Shown one piece after another: positions 23,385 to 32,619 of a DNA stretch of 36,466 nucleotides; the first letter of the stretch is position 1; every line of letters begins with the position of its first letter. Location of the stretch: contig JAGAAZ010000138.1 in assembly GCA_017614895.1 (NCBI GenBank), positions 1 through 36,466 on the forward strand, in the 5' to 3' direction. Origin of the DNA: Bacteroidaceae bacterium (GTDB lineage: Bacteria > Bacteroidota > Bacteroidia > Bacteroidales > Bacteroidaceae). The position numbers were made by a program, and so were the translations under genes. The notes beneath the pieces are model-generated. The model was not told the origin of the DNA. It saw only the letters and a list, made by a program, of their open reading frames with translations, and made no database searches.

Positions 23385-25976
23385 ATGATAAAGATTGAGG
23401 GGGCGAGGGTGCACAACCTGAAGAATGTAGATGTGGAGATTCCTCGCAACAGCTTGACAGTCATCACCGGACTGAGCGGCAGCGGCAAGTCATCGCTGGC
23501 ATTCGACACCATTTTCGCTGAAGGTCAACGCCGCTACATCGAGACCTTCAGCGCATATATCCGTAATTTCTTGGGTGGCATGGAACGTCCCGATGTCGAT
23601 AAGATCAGCGGACTCTCGCCTGTCATCAGCATCGAGCAGAAGACCACGAACAAGAATCCACGTTCCACCGTCGGCACCGTCACAGAGATCTATGACTATC
23701 TGCGTCTGCTCTATGCCCGAGCCGGCGAGGCGTTCAGCTATGAGACGGGCGAGAAGATGGTCAAATACACCGAGGAGGACGTACTGCACCTCCTCCTGGA
23801 GCAATACAACGGACAGCGCATCTACCTTCTGGCACCCGTGGTGCAGAGCCGCAAAGGACATTACCGTGAACTCTTCGAGAGCATCCGCAAGAAGGGCTAT
23901 CTCTATGCCCGTGTGGATGGTGAACTGATGGAGGTGACTGAGGGCATGAAGGTCGATCGCTACAAGACCCACGACATCGAGGTGGTCATTGACAAGCTTG
24001 CCGTCAATGACAAGGACGAAGAGCGATTGAAGAAGAGCCTCGAGGTGGCGATGAAGATGGGCGAAGGACAGATCATGATTCTCACCCCTAAACTCTCAAC
24101 TCTCAGCTCTCAACTCTCAACTGTAAAACATTTCTCCAAGAAGCTCATGTGCCCCACTACAGGTCTCTGCTATCGCGACCCAGCACCCAACAACTTCTCG
24201 TTCAACTCTCCGCAGGGAGCCTGTCCCCACTGCAAAGGTCTGGGCATCGTGCCTGCCGTCGATGTGGAAAACGTCGATTATCAGGAGATGGCTGCCTACG
24301 TGCAGAGCCTCGGCATCGAGGAGCAGAAAGCCTGGGCGGAGAAGTGGGCTGAATCGGTCGATAAGATGGTCGTGTGTCCCGAATGCGGCGGCAAACGACT
24401 GAACCGCGAGGCGCTGCACTTCCGCATCGATGGCAAGAATATCGCTGAGGTGTGCGACATGGAACTCTCCGACCTCTACGACTGGATCATCACCGTCGAA
24501 GAGCGCATGGAGCCCAAGCAGCGTGCCATCGCCCACGAGATCATCAAGGAAATCAGCACACGCCTGAAGTTTCTCCTCGACGTCGGACTCAACTACCTCA
24601 ACCTTTCACGTGGGTCAGCAACCCTCTCGGGCGGCGAGAGCCAACGCATCCGACTCGCCACACAGATTGGCACCAAGCTCGTCAACGTGCTCTACATCTT
24701 GGATGAACCGAGCATCGGACTCCACCAGCGTGACAACGTAAGACTCATCAACTCGCTCAAGCAGCTGCGCGACGAGGGCAACACCGTCATCGTCGTCGAG
24801 CACGACAAGGACATGATGCTCAATGCCGACTACATCGTCGATATGGGTCCGCTGGCTGGTCGCAAAGGCGGCGAAGTCGTCTTTCAAGGCACGCCACAGG
24901 AAATGATCCTGACTGACACGCTCACCTCCCGATTCCTCAATGGCAAAGAGATAATTGAAGTGCCCACGGAACGAAGAAAAGGCAATGGCAAGAGCCTGCG
25001 CATCATCGGGGCGAGAGGCAACAACCTCAAGAATGTCACCGTCGAGATTCCCCTCGGCATGCTCGTCTGCATCACAGGTGTGAGCGGCAGCGGCAAATCC
25101 ACCCTCATCAACGAGACCTTACAGCCTTACTTGAGCCAACACTTCTATCGTTCCCAGAAAGAGCCTCTTCCGTTCGATGCCATCGAGGGCGTGGAGAACA
25201 TCGACAAGGTGGTCAGCGTCGATCAGTCACCCCTCGGACGCACACCCCGAAGCAACCCCGCTACCTATACCGATGTCTTCACCGACATCCGAAAACTCTT
25301 CGTTGAGATGCCCGAATCGAAGATGCGTGCCTACAAACCGGGACGCTTCTCGTTCAATGTGGCTGGCGGACGTTGTGAAGTGTGCGGTGGCAACGGCTAC
25401 AAGACCATCCAGATGAACTTCCTGCCCGACGTGCTCGTGCCCTGCGAAGTATGTCACGGAAAACGTTACAATCGTGAAACCCTCGAGGTTCGCTTCAAGG
25501 GCAAAAGCATAGCCGATGTGCTCGACATGACCATCAATCAGGCAGTCGAGTTCTTCGAGAACCAGCCCAAGATTCTGCAAAAAATCAAGGTGCTGCAGGA
25601 TGTCGGACTCGGCTACATCAAGCTCGGACAACCCTCCTCCACCCTCTCCGGCGGAGAAAGCCAACGCGTGAAACTTGCCACCGAACTCGCCAAGAAGGAC
25701 ACGGGCCGCACCCTCTACATCCTCGACGAACCCACCACGGGCCTCCACTTCGAGGACATCCGCACCCTCATGCAGGTGCTCAACCGCCTCATCGACAAGG
25801 GCAACACCGTCATCGTCATCGAACACAACCTCGACGTCATCAAACTTGCCGACCACATCATCGACATCGGTCCTGAGGGCGGACGAGAAGGGGGCACCGT
25901 CGTCGTGACTGGCACCCCAGAATCTGTTGCTGCAAGCGGCAAGGGCATCACAGCAGCATTTCTTGACCTGAAATAA
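23385..25976 (+). CDS. uvrA: Excinuclease UvrA, short form
   Basis: Damage sensor of nucleotide excision repair. The start is set at MIKIEGARVHNLKNV (23385); an earlier in-frame start would overlap the upstream gene. 863 residues, about 80 fewer than common UvrA. Two ABC modules: Walker A GLSGSGKSS (29-37) and GVSGSGKST, each with LSGGESQR and LDEPSIGLH or LDEPTTGLH. Zinc cysteines: CPHCKG (280-283), CPECGG (331-334) and CEVCGG...CEVCHG. The first cysteine pair, usually after RLLYARAG, is missing (SYETGEKMVKY instead), and the CxxC spacer near 284-331 is short. The UvrB-binding region (about 120-230) is present. Residues about 235-246 are encoded by a heptamer array. Confidence 0.93.
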   Translation: MIKIEGARVHNLKNVDVEIPRNSLTVITGLSGSGKSSLAFDTIFAEGQRRYIETFSAYIRNFLGGMERPDVDKISGLSPVISIEQKTTNKNPRSTVGTVTEIYDYLRLLYARAGEAFSYETGEKMVKYTEEDVLHLLLEQYNGQRIYLLAPVVQSRKGHYRELFESIRKKGYLYARVDGELMEVTEGMKVDRYKTHDIEVVIDKLAVNDKDEERLKKSLEVAMKMGEGQIMILTPKLSTLSSQLSTVKHFSKKLMCPTTGLCYRDPAPNNFSFNSPQGACPHCKGLGIVPAVDVENVDYQEMAAYVQSLGIEEQKAWAEKWAESVDKMVVCPECGGKRLNREALHFRIDGKNIAEVCDMELSDLYDWIITVEERMEPKQRAIAHEIIKEISTRLKFLLDVGLNYLNLSRGSATLSGGESQRIRLATQIGTKLVNVLYILDEPSIGLHQRDNVRLINSLKQLRDEGNTVIVVEHDKDMMLNADYIVDMGPLAGRKGGEVVFQGTPQEMILTDTLTSRFLNGKEIIEVPTERRKGNGKSLRIIGARGNNLKNVTVEIPLGMLVCITGVSGSGKSTLINETLQPYLSQHFYRSQKEPLPFDAIEGVENIDKVVSVDQSPLGRTPRSNPATYTDVFTDIRKLFVEMPESKMRAYKPGRFSFNVAGGRCEVCGGNGYKTIQMNFLPDVLVPCEVCHGKRYNRETLEVRFKGKSIADVLDMTINQAVEFFENQPKILQKIKVLQDVGLGYIKLGQPSSTLSGGESQRVKLATELAKKDTGRTLYILDEPTTGLHFEDIRTLMQVLNRLIDKGNTVIVIEHNLDVIKLADHIIDIGPEGGREGGTVVVTGTPESVAASGKGITAAFLDLK
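24088..24122 (+). repeat. Five heptamers inside the uvrA coding sequence
   Basis: CTAAACT, CTCAACT, CTCAGCT, CTCAACT and CTCAACT, the reverse complement of the AGTTGAG units at 8321-8348. The frame stays open and gives KLSTLSSQLSTV, a likely surface loop between the UvrB-binding region and the first zinc module. Confidence 0.85.
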
Positions 25977-26137
25977 ACTCTCAAAATGTTTTTTGAAAGT
26001 GATAATAATCATGTGTTTAAAGCACCACTGCAACGAGCAGAGAAAAGGAGTGTGAAGGGTTGACCATGTTCTTCTCATGTTTTTGCTTGCAAAGACAAAT
26101 CCTTTTCCCCACTCCGCCAAATATTCCCTTGACTTTT

Positions 26138-26168
26138 TTTGCCGTTTCGTGAAATCTCCGTACCTTTG
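26138..26168 (+). promoter_or_regulatory. mutS2 promoter, near-leaderless
   Basis: TTTG (26138-26141), 19 bp, TACCTTTG (26161-26168) is a textbook Bacteroidetes promoter. The mutS2 ATG is at 26174, where transcription is expected to begin, so the message would have almost no leader. Confidence 0.7.
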
Positions 26169-26173
26169 TGCCC

Positions 26174-28756
26174 ATGATTTATCCGAACACATACGAACAG
26201 AAGATTGGCTTCGACCAAATCAGGGCGCGGCTCACGGGGCTGTGCCTCTGTCCGCTGGGCGAGGGACGGGTGAAGGAGATGGGATTCTCCGACCGGTTTG
26301 AGGAGACACGTCGGCAGGTGAAGCAGACGATGGAGATGGTGCGCGTGCTGGAGAGTGACGAGGATTTTCCTGACCAAAACTTCTTTGACGTGCGTGCCTC
26401 GCTGAAGCGCATCCGCATCCAGAACACGTGTCTGGAGGTGGAGGAACTGTTCGACCTGCAACGCTCGCTCAATACCATTCATAACGTGGTGACATTCCTG
26501 CGCCGCTGCCAAGACGAACCAGCCCACGCGCTGGGCGAAAGTCTACATTCGACAAGCGGAAAAGAGGGAATTCCCTTCTACCCTCACCTTTATGCGCTGA
26601 CACAGGAAGTGAAGACCTATCCGCAGATGGTGAAGCGCATCGACCAGATTCTGGACAAGTTCGGTCATGTGAAGGATACGGCATCGCCTGCCCTCTTGCA
26701 AATCCGTCAGGAACTGGCGGCAACGGCAGGCAGCGTGTCAAGGGCCTTGCAGAACATCCTCCGCTCGGCAAAGGGCGAAGGGCTCATCGACAAGGACGTG
26801 TCCCCCACCCTGCGCGACGGACGTTTGGTCATCCCTGTGGCTCCGGCATTGAAACGGAAGATTCGCGGCATCGTGCACGACGAGTCGGACACGGGCAGAA
26901 CGGTCTTCATCGAACCTGCCGAGGTGGTGGAGGCAAACAACAAGATACGCGAGCTGGAGAGTGAGGAGCGGAAGGAAATTCACCGCATCCTCCTGGAGTT
27001 CACCCAGACGGTTCGCCCCGAGGTGGAGGACATGCTCAGGAGCTACGAATTCCTGGCGTTGATTGACTTCATCCGCGCTAAGGCGAAGTTCGCCATCATC
27101 ACGAAGAGCACCGAGCCTCGCATGGAGAACAAACAAGTACTGGACTGGGCAATAGCCGTGCATCCGCTGCTGGATTTGAAGTTCAACACCTATAATATGG
27201 AACATCGGGAGGAAGAACCCCGCAAGGTTGTGCCCCTCGACATCACCCTGACACAGAAGCAGCGCATCCTGCTCATCTCTGGACCGAACGCTGGCGGCAA
27301 GTCGGTCTGCCTGAAGACGGTGGGACTGCTACAATATATGTACCAGTGTGGTATGCCCGTACCGGTGGCGAAGAGCAGCATCTTCGGCATCTTCCGCAAC
27401 ATCTTCATCGACATCGGCGACGAGCAGAGTCTGGAGAACGACCTCTCGACCTACTCTTCCCACCTGCTGAACATGAAGAACATGATGAAGCAATGCGACG
27501 GGAAGAGCCTCATCCTCATCGACGAGTTCGGTGGTGGCACGGAGCCTCAGATTGGTGGTGCAATGGCGGAGGCGATGCTGAAGGTGTTTAACAAGAAACA
27601 TACATTTGGCGTCATCACCACCCACTATCAGAACCTGAAGCATTATGCCCAAGAGACCGACGGCATCGTGAACGGCGCCATGCTCTACGACCGCCAGCTC
27701 ATGCAGCCCCTCTTCCAGCTCTCCATCGGCAACCCAGGCAGCTCGTTCGCCATCGAGATTGCCCGCAAGACGGGCATCCCCGACGAGGTGATCAAGGATG
27801 CCAGCGAGATTGTCGGCAAGGACTACACCAACTCCGACAAATATCTGCAGGACATCGTGCGCGACAAACGTTATTGGGAACAGAAACGCCAAAGCATCCA
27901 TCAGCACGAGAAACAGATGGAGCAGACCATCCAACGATATGAGGAGGACATCCAGAAGCTGCACGACCAGCGCAAGGTCATCATCGCCCATGCCAAGGAA
28001 GAGGCTGAGCAGATGCTGAAGGAATCGAACGCCAAGATCGAGCAGACCATCAAGGATATCAAAGAGGCGCAGGCAGAGAAAGAACGTACCCGCATCATCC
28101 GTCAGGACCTCGCCGACTTCAAGCAGGACATCCGCGAGATTGACCCCGACATTGCCGATGAAAAAATCAGACGGCAAATGGAGAAACTAGTTACGAGAAG
28201 GAAACGGAAGGAAGAAAGGAAGAATAAGGGAACTGAGAAATCCGCTCATCCTCAGCAGACCATCGGTGAACCGATCCATGCCGAGGCTCAACCCCTCCAA
28301 GTCGATGGTTACGTCAGGATGAAAGGTCAGACCACGATTGGGCAGATCCTGAAAATCAGCGGCAACGAAGCCACGGTTATCTTCGGTCATCTCACCACGA
28401 ACGTGAAGCTCGACCGTCTCGAACCTGCAGAGGCTCCCAAGAAGGAGAAGAACGTGGCTGCGACCTTTGTCAGTGTGCAGACCCGCAACGAAATTCGCGA
28501 CACAACGCTCAACTTCAAGGAGCAGCTCGACGTGCGTGGTATGCGTGGCGACGAAGCCATCCAAGCCGTCACTTACTTCATCGACGACGCCCTGGTCGCC
28601 AGAGCCTCTCGAGTGAAGATTCTGCACGGAACAGGGACGGGCGCCCTCAAGACCGTCATCCGCCAATACCTTAACACGATGCCTCCCGTTGCCGACTTCT
28701 ACGACGAGGACATCCGCTTCGGAGGTGCTGGCATCACCATCGTAGAACTCGTATAA
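26174..28756 (+). CDS. mutS2: Endonuclease MutS2
   Basis: 860 residues from the ATG at 26174. MutS-like protein acting on recombination intermediates or collided ribosomes, not mismatch repair. N-terminal and core domains at 1-360; ATPase with Walker A GPNAGGKS (370-377), Walker B LILIDEFGGGTEP, and GVITTHYQNLKHYA. A long coiled coil (about 540-690) follows, then a KOW-like linker and a C-terminal Smr nuclease domain from about 785 (LDVRGMRGDEA) with the ILHGTGTGALK core. LDVRG, the Smr motif that often reads LDLRG, is retained. A 21-bp repeat (26517-26537) encodes part of a likely insertion after LRRCQ. First gene of a run with PD40, phosphorylase and mnmE. Confidence 0.93.
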   Translation: MIYPNTYEQKIGFDQIRARLTGLCLCPLGEGRVKEMGFSDRFEETRRQVKQTMEMVRVLESDEDFPDQNFFDVRASLKRIRIQNTCLEVEELFDLQRSLNTIHNVVTFLRRCQDEPAHALGESLHSTSGKEGIPFYPHLYALTQEVKTYPQMVKRIDQILDKFGHVKDTASPALLQIRQELAATAGSVSRALQNILRSAKGEGLIDKDVSPTLRDGRLVIPVAPALKRKIRGIVHDESDTGRTVFIEPAEVVEANNKIRELESEERKEIHRILLEFTQTVRPEVEDMLRSYEFLALIDFIRAKAKFAIITKSTEPRMENKQVLDWAIAVHPLLDLKFNTYNMEHREEEPRKVVPLDITLTQKQRILLISGPNAGGKSVCLKTVGLLQYMYQCGMPVPVAKSSIFGIFRNIFIDIGDEQSLENDLSTYSSHLLNMKNMMKQCDGKSLILIDEFGGGTEPQIGGAMAEAMLKVFNKKHTFGVITTHYQNLKHYAQETDGIVNGAMLYDRQLMQPLFQLSIGNPGSSFAIEIARKTGIPDEVIKDASEIVGKDYTNSDKYLQDIVRDKRYWEQKRQSIHQHEKQMEQTIQRYEEDIQKLHDQRKVIIAHAKEEAEQMLKESNAKIEQTIKDIKEAQAEKERTRIIRQDLADFKQDIREIDPDIADEKIRRQMEKLVTRRKRKEERKNKGTEKSAHPQQTIGEPIHAEAQPLQVDGYVRMKGQTTIGQILKISGNEATVIFGHLTTNVKLDRLEPAEAPKKEKNVAATFVSVQTRNEIRDTTLNFKEQLDVRGMRGDEAIQAVTYFIDDALVARASRVKILHGTGTGALKTVIRQYLNTMPPVADFYDEDIRFGGAGITIVELV
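26517..26537 (+). repeat. Second copy of the 21-bp repeat, within mutS2
   Basis: Identical to 7050-7070. Here it is translated in frame as part of DEPAHALGES, in a stretch (DEPAHALGESLHSTSGKEGIP) that looks like an added loop between two helices of the MutS2 core. Confidence 0.7.
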
Positions 28757-28770
28757 ACGACATATTATAT

Positions 28771-30075
28771 ATGAAGAAAATCATCACATTGATACTCGCC
28801 TGTGCTGCCCTCACAGCCTCTGCACAGATCGACAGCATCTCCACTTTGATCAGTTTCCAAACGACCAAAAGCAAACAGCAGATGGAAACCAATCAACAGG
28901 TGGAAGCCGAACAGCAAGTGGACTGTTACCCCTACCTCACCCCTATCTCTTCGTATGAGGAACTGAGCACGGAGGTGATGCAGCTGCAGTTCGGCAAGGC
29001 CGATGCTGCCGCCAAGAAGCTCATCGCAACCGCCAAGCGCAGACATGAATCGACAGCCGACTTCGACAAAATTATCAGCATCTGCCACAAAGGAGAGAAC
29101 GGTCTTCGTGGTGTTGACCGCGTAATCATCGTCGATAGCGTCGTGGTCGACAAGAAGGACTTCCTCAAGGCTTATCCCATCTCTGCCGACCTCGGCATCC
29201 TAACCCTCTCCGACAAAGGCGACATCGTGCAGTATCAGACCCAGCTCAACGGTATGGTGCTCCGTCCCGAAGGGACTGACAGCACCGACCTGCAACTGAC
29301 GCGCTATTATCTCGAGAACGAACGCCTCACCGAAGGTACTGCCATTGAGGGACTCGGCATTGACGGTGACATCAACTACCCCTTCCTCATGCCCGACGGA
29401 CAGACCTTCTATTTCGCAGCTCGCTCTGACGACGGCTATGGGAACTACGACCTCTACGCTACCCGTTATGACAGCGACTCCAAGCGTTTCTATCAGGCGG
29501 AGAACATGGGATTCCCCTACAATTCTTACGCCAACGACTACATGCTGGTCATCGACGAAGCCGCCCACCTCGGATGGTTTGCCAGCGACCGCTACCAGCC
29601 CTACGACAAGGTCTGCATCTACACATTCATCCCCAACGACTCGCGCCAGACCATCGACTACGAAACAACCGACATCGACGAACTCCGTGCCGCTGCATCC
29701 CTCCTGTCCCTCGCCGCCATCCCTATGACCGACGAGCAGAAACAGGCAAAGGTACAAGCCAAACAACGCATTAAGCAGCTCACCTCTCGCCTCTCACCTC
29801 TCACCTCACAAAAGGATTTCGAGTTTGTCCTCAATGATACCCGTACCTGCTATACCCTCGACGACTTCAAAACCTCCGAAGCCCAGCAGCTCTGCCGTGA
29901 ATGGATACAGAAGACCAAGAACTTGACTGCCCTCAACGAACAACTGCAGCAGATGCGAGAGACATCCCCCACCAATCGACAACCCATCCTCAACCTTGAA
30001 GCTCGCATCAAGGAACTACAAGCAGAAACACACAATCTCGAGAAGCATATCCGAACTGTTGAACTCGTAAAATAA
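28771..30075 (+). CDS. Exported protein with PD40-like beta-propeller strands
   Basis: 434 residues, signal peptide 1-18 (ending TASAQ). The central part has INYPFLMPDGQTFYFAARSDDGYGNYDLYATRYD and DYMLVIDEAAHLGWFASDRYQPYDKVCIYTF, spaced like the PD40/WD40-like blades of Bacteroidetes envelope proteins. The C-terminal third is helical and ends in a Gln/Glu-rich coiled coil. Residues about 337-349 (LTSRLSPLTSQ) come from a heptamer array. Function unknown. It begins 14 nt after mutS2 and is 9 nt before the phosphorylase gene. Confidence 0.65.
   Translation: MKKIITLILACAALTASAQIDSISTLISFQTTKSKQQMETNQQVEAEQQVDCYPYLTPISSYEELSTEVMQLQFGKADAAAKKLIATAKRRHESTADFDKIISICHKGENGLRGVDRVIIVDSVVVDKKDFLKAYPISADLGILTLSDKGDIVQYQTQLNGMVLRPEGTDSTDLQLTRYYLENERLTEGTAIEGLGIDGDINYPFLMPDGQTFYFAARSDDGYGNYDLYATRYDSDSKRFYQAENMGFPYNSYANDYMLVIDEAAHLGWFASDRYQPYDKVCIYTFIPNDSRQTIDYETTDIDELRAAASLLSLAAIPMTDEQKQAKVQAKQRIKQLTSRLSPLTSQKDFEFVLNDTRTCYTLDDFKTSEAQQLCREWIQKTKNLTALNEQLQQMRETSPTNRQPILNLEARIKELQAETHNLEKHIRTVELVK
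29779..29806 (+). repeat. Four heptamers in the PD40 gene
   Basis: CTCACCT, CTCGCCT, CTCACCT and CTCACCT. The unit equals that at the trpF frameshift and, reverse complemented, is one base from AGTTGAG. In frame it encodes LTSRLSPLTS within the C-terminal helical region. Confidence 0.85.
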
Positions 30076-30084
30076 AATAGCCGT

Positions 30085-30954
30085 ATGAGAACATTCCCTC
30101 CATCCGAACTGATCATTAACGCTGACGGCTCAGCGTTTCACCTGCATCTGCGTCCCGAACAACTTGCCGACCGCGTCATTCTCGTGGGTGATCCCGACAG
30201 AGTGAACACTGTGGCAGAACACTTCTCGAAACAGGAGTGTGAGGTCAGCAGCCGCGAGTTCCACTCCATCACGGGCACCTATCAGGGCAAGCGCATCACC
30301 GTCCTCTCCACAGGCATCGGCTGCGACAACATCGACATCGTGATGACCGAACTGGATGCCCTTGCCAACATCGACTTCAACACCCGCACAGAGAAGCCCA
30401 ATCACAGGACGCTGACCATCGTACGCATCGGTACCTGCGGAGGTCTGCAACCCTTCACACCCACAGGCTCTTTCATCGCCTCGGTGAAAAGCATCGGTTT
30501 CGATGGGTTGCTCAACTACTATGCAGGAAGGAACGACGTGTGCGACTTGGCATTGGAGGAAGCCTTCAAGCAACACATGAATTGGAATCCCATCAAAGGC
30601 GCTCCCTACGTGGCGATTGCCGACCCAAACCTCATTGACCAAATAGCCCAAGACGATATGGTGCGTGGTTACACCATCGCCTGCGGAGGTTTCTATGGTC
30701 CGCAAGGCCGTCAGATCCGTCTGAAGATTCAAGACCCCGACCAAAACAAGAAAGTGGAAGCCTTCGAGTATGACGGTCTCCACATCTGCAACTTCGAGAT
30801 GGAAAGTTCCGCCCTCGCCGGTCTCTCCTCACTGCTCGGTCATCGCGCCATGACCTGCTGCATGGTCATCGCCAACCGCTACACCACCGAGATGAACACC
30901 GAATATAAAAACACCATCGACACTCTCATCCAAAAGGTACTCAACAGAATTTAA
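30085..30954 (+). CDS. Nucleoside phosphorylase, uridine phosphorylase-like
   Basis: 289 residues, PNP/UDP family. Splits nucleosides with phosphate for salvage. ADRVILVGDPDRV (phosphate binding), STGIGCDNIDIV, RIGTCGGLQ, and NFEMESSALAGLSSLLGH, in which the Glu of EMES contacts ribose, are all present. The Bacteroidetes version is most like uridine phosphorylase, but base specificity cannot be read with confidence. It ends at 30954, and mnmE starts at the next base. Confidence 0.85.
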   Translation: MRTFPPSELIINADGSAFHLHLRPEQLADRVILVGDPDRVNTVAEHFSKQECEVSSREFHSITGTYQGKRITVLSTGIGCDNIDIVMTELDALANIDFNTRTEKPNHRTLTIVRIGTCGGLQPFTPTGSFIASVKSIGFDGLLNYYAGRNDVCDLALEEAFKQHMNWNPIKGAPYVAIADPNLIDQIAQDDMVRGYTIACGGFYGPQGRQIRLKIQDPDQNKKVEAFEYDGLHICNFEMESSALAGLSSLLGHRAMTCCMVIANRYTTEMNTEYKNTIDTLIQKVLNRI

Positions 30955-32223
30955 ATGAAGGAAACGATTTGCGCTATCGCTACTGCTACAGGAGGTGCAT
31001 TAGGAATTATCCGCATATCGGGAAACCAAACTCTTGAGATTCTTTCCCGCATATTCACCAAGGACTTGACTAAAGCCAAACCCAACACTATCCATTATGG
31101 TCACATTGCCGACATCGACGAGGTGCTGGTGTCCGTTTTTCGTGTTCCCCACTCCTACACAGGCGAAGACTCCGCAGAAATCTCATGTCACGGTTCCCGA
31201 TATATCCTCAACAAAGTCTTGGAACTCTTGGTGCAAAACGGCTGTCGACTCGCTAACCCTGGTGAGTTCACACAACGTGCCTACCTCAACGGAAAGCTTG
31301 ACCTCAGCCAAGCAGAAGCTGTAGCTGACCTCATTGCTTCCTCCAACAAGGCAACCCACGACATCGCCCTCTCCTAGCTGCGAGGTCATTTCTCCTCCGA
31401 ATTATCTCTTCTTCGCGACCAGCTCCTGAAACTCACCTCCTTATTAGAACTCGAACTTGATTTCTCCGATCACGAAGATCTCGAATTTGCCGACCGCACC
31501 GAACTCTTGGAACTTGCTCAAAAGATAGATGCACGCATCACCCATCTTGCTGACACTTTCCACACCGGTAACGCCCTCAAGAACGGCATTCCCGTCGCCA
31601 TCGTTGGTGCTCCTAATGTGGGTAAATCAACCCTCCTCAATGCCCTTGTCGGTGAGGAACGAGCCATCGTCAGCGACATCCAAGGAACCACCCGCGATGC
31701 CATCGAAGACACCATCCAACTGGGTGGCATCACCTTCCGATTCATCGACACAGCAGGCATCCGCCACACCGATGACCACGTTGAACGCCTCGGCATCGAC
31801 CGCTCCCTCGGAGCAGCCCAACGTGCCGCCATCATCCTGATGATGACCGAACCCGGTGTTCCCTACCCCGACATCCCAGTCCGCCAAGACCAAACCGTCA
31901 TCCGCATCGAAAACAAGACCGAAACCTTCCAAGCCAAATATGGCATCGGACTCGACAATCTCCGCCAACAGCTCATCGATGCAGCCCCCAAAACCGCGGA
32001 CACCGACATCATCATCACCAATGCCCGCCACTACGAAGCCCTCACCCTCGCCCACGACTCCCTCCTCCGCGTCATCGAAGGCCTCCATCAACAACTCAGC
32101 GGAGACCTCCTATCCGAAGACCTCCGCCTCACCCTCAACCACCTCGCCGACATCACTGGCGGTCAAATCACCCCCCAAGAAACCTTGAACAACATCTTCA
32201 GCACATTCTGCGTGGGGAAATAG
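30955..32223 (+). pseudogene. mnmE: tRNA modification GTPase MnmE with an internal TAG
   Basis: With MnmG, MnmE modifies the wobble uridine of several tRNAs. The frame runs 140 codons, meets TAG at 31375-31377, then stays open in the same frame to TAA at 32221, for 422 codons in all. The TAG falls between IALS and LRGHFSSELSLLRDQL, where relatives have Gln; CAG to TAG is one transition. N-terminal folate-binding domain ([45 protein letters not shown]) and G domain (GAPNVGKST at about 218-226, GTTRD, DTAGIR) are intact. G4 reads NKTE rather than NKxD. The C-terminal FCxGK is kept (FCVGK). TAG serves as a true stop elsewhere here (permease, VanW), so recoding is unlikely. Confidence 0.88.
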
Positions 32224-32226
32224 GCT

Positions 32227-32253
32227 GTAACTAATTGAAGTACAATTAGTTAT
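32227..32253 (+). terminator. Hairpin just after mnmE
   Basis: TAACTAATTG-AAGTA-CAATTAGTTA is a perfect 10-bp stem 4 nt after the mnmE stop codon. It is A/T rich and lacks a clear T-run, so it would be a weak terminator. Confidence 0.45.
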
Positions 32254-32408
32254 AACATTATATTAAAGTATTTTAACAAGCCAACGAAACAAAACAGAAA
32301 TTAAATGTAATTATCTATAGGACAGTGAATTGTCCACATTTTTAATCAAGTTTCATGATTACATTCCGCATAAGATTTCGTTAGGAGTGATGGAAAAACC
32401 GTTCAAAA

Positions 32409-32474
32409 ATCTGCAAATATCTGAGACTCATTTTGAGGGTTGTTTACACCCCATATTTTCAGATATTTGCAGAT
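32409..32474. repeat. 16-bp perfect inverted repeat with a structured spacer
   Basis: ATCTGCAAATATCTGA (32409-32424) and its exact complement (32459-32474) flank 34 nt. The spacer can form two smaller stems (CTCA-TTT-TGAG, and GGTTGTTTACACC with short ends), giving a three-way-junction shape. The gap 32254-32619 around it holds no convincing gene. It may be a structured RNA, a miniature mobile element or a protein site. Confidence 0.6.
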
Positions 32475-32619
32475 GTTATCATTTTACCAAATCAACATCC
32501 AGTCTTGCCTTTGAACAAGAAATGACACCGAACAAACACAGAGGGCGCTTATAGGGAACTTATGAGGTATGTTGGAGGTGCATTGGAGATAAGCATGACA
32601 AAGAGATGAGAAGAACATA

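Noticed and set aside
22445-23512. A 355-codon minus-strand open frame over the lipoprotein gene and the start of uvrA
   Set aside because: Both plus-strand genes have clear domains and signals. The antisense frame follows from GC-rich third positions.
25227-26192. A 321-codon open frame on the minus strand across the end of uvrA
   Set aside because: It is antisense to strongly conserved UvrA sequence, its product is a compositional shadow, and it has no recognisable motif or start signal.
24088-29806. Heptamer arrays considered as CRISPR repeats
   Set aside because: Units are 7 bp, directly abutting, without spacers, and no cas genes are present.
31375-31377. Reassignment of TAG to an amino acid as an explanation for mnmE
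   Set aside because: TAG is the natural stop of the permease (8320-8322) and VanW (19122-19124) genes, and no other conserved gene here contains an internal TAG.
32254-32619. A 74-codon frame at 32330-32554
   Set aside because: It runs through the perfect inverted repeat and has no similarity to any family I can recognise.
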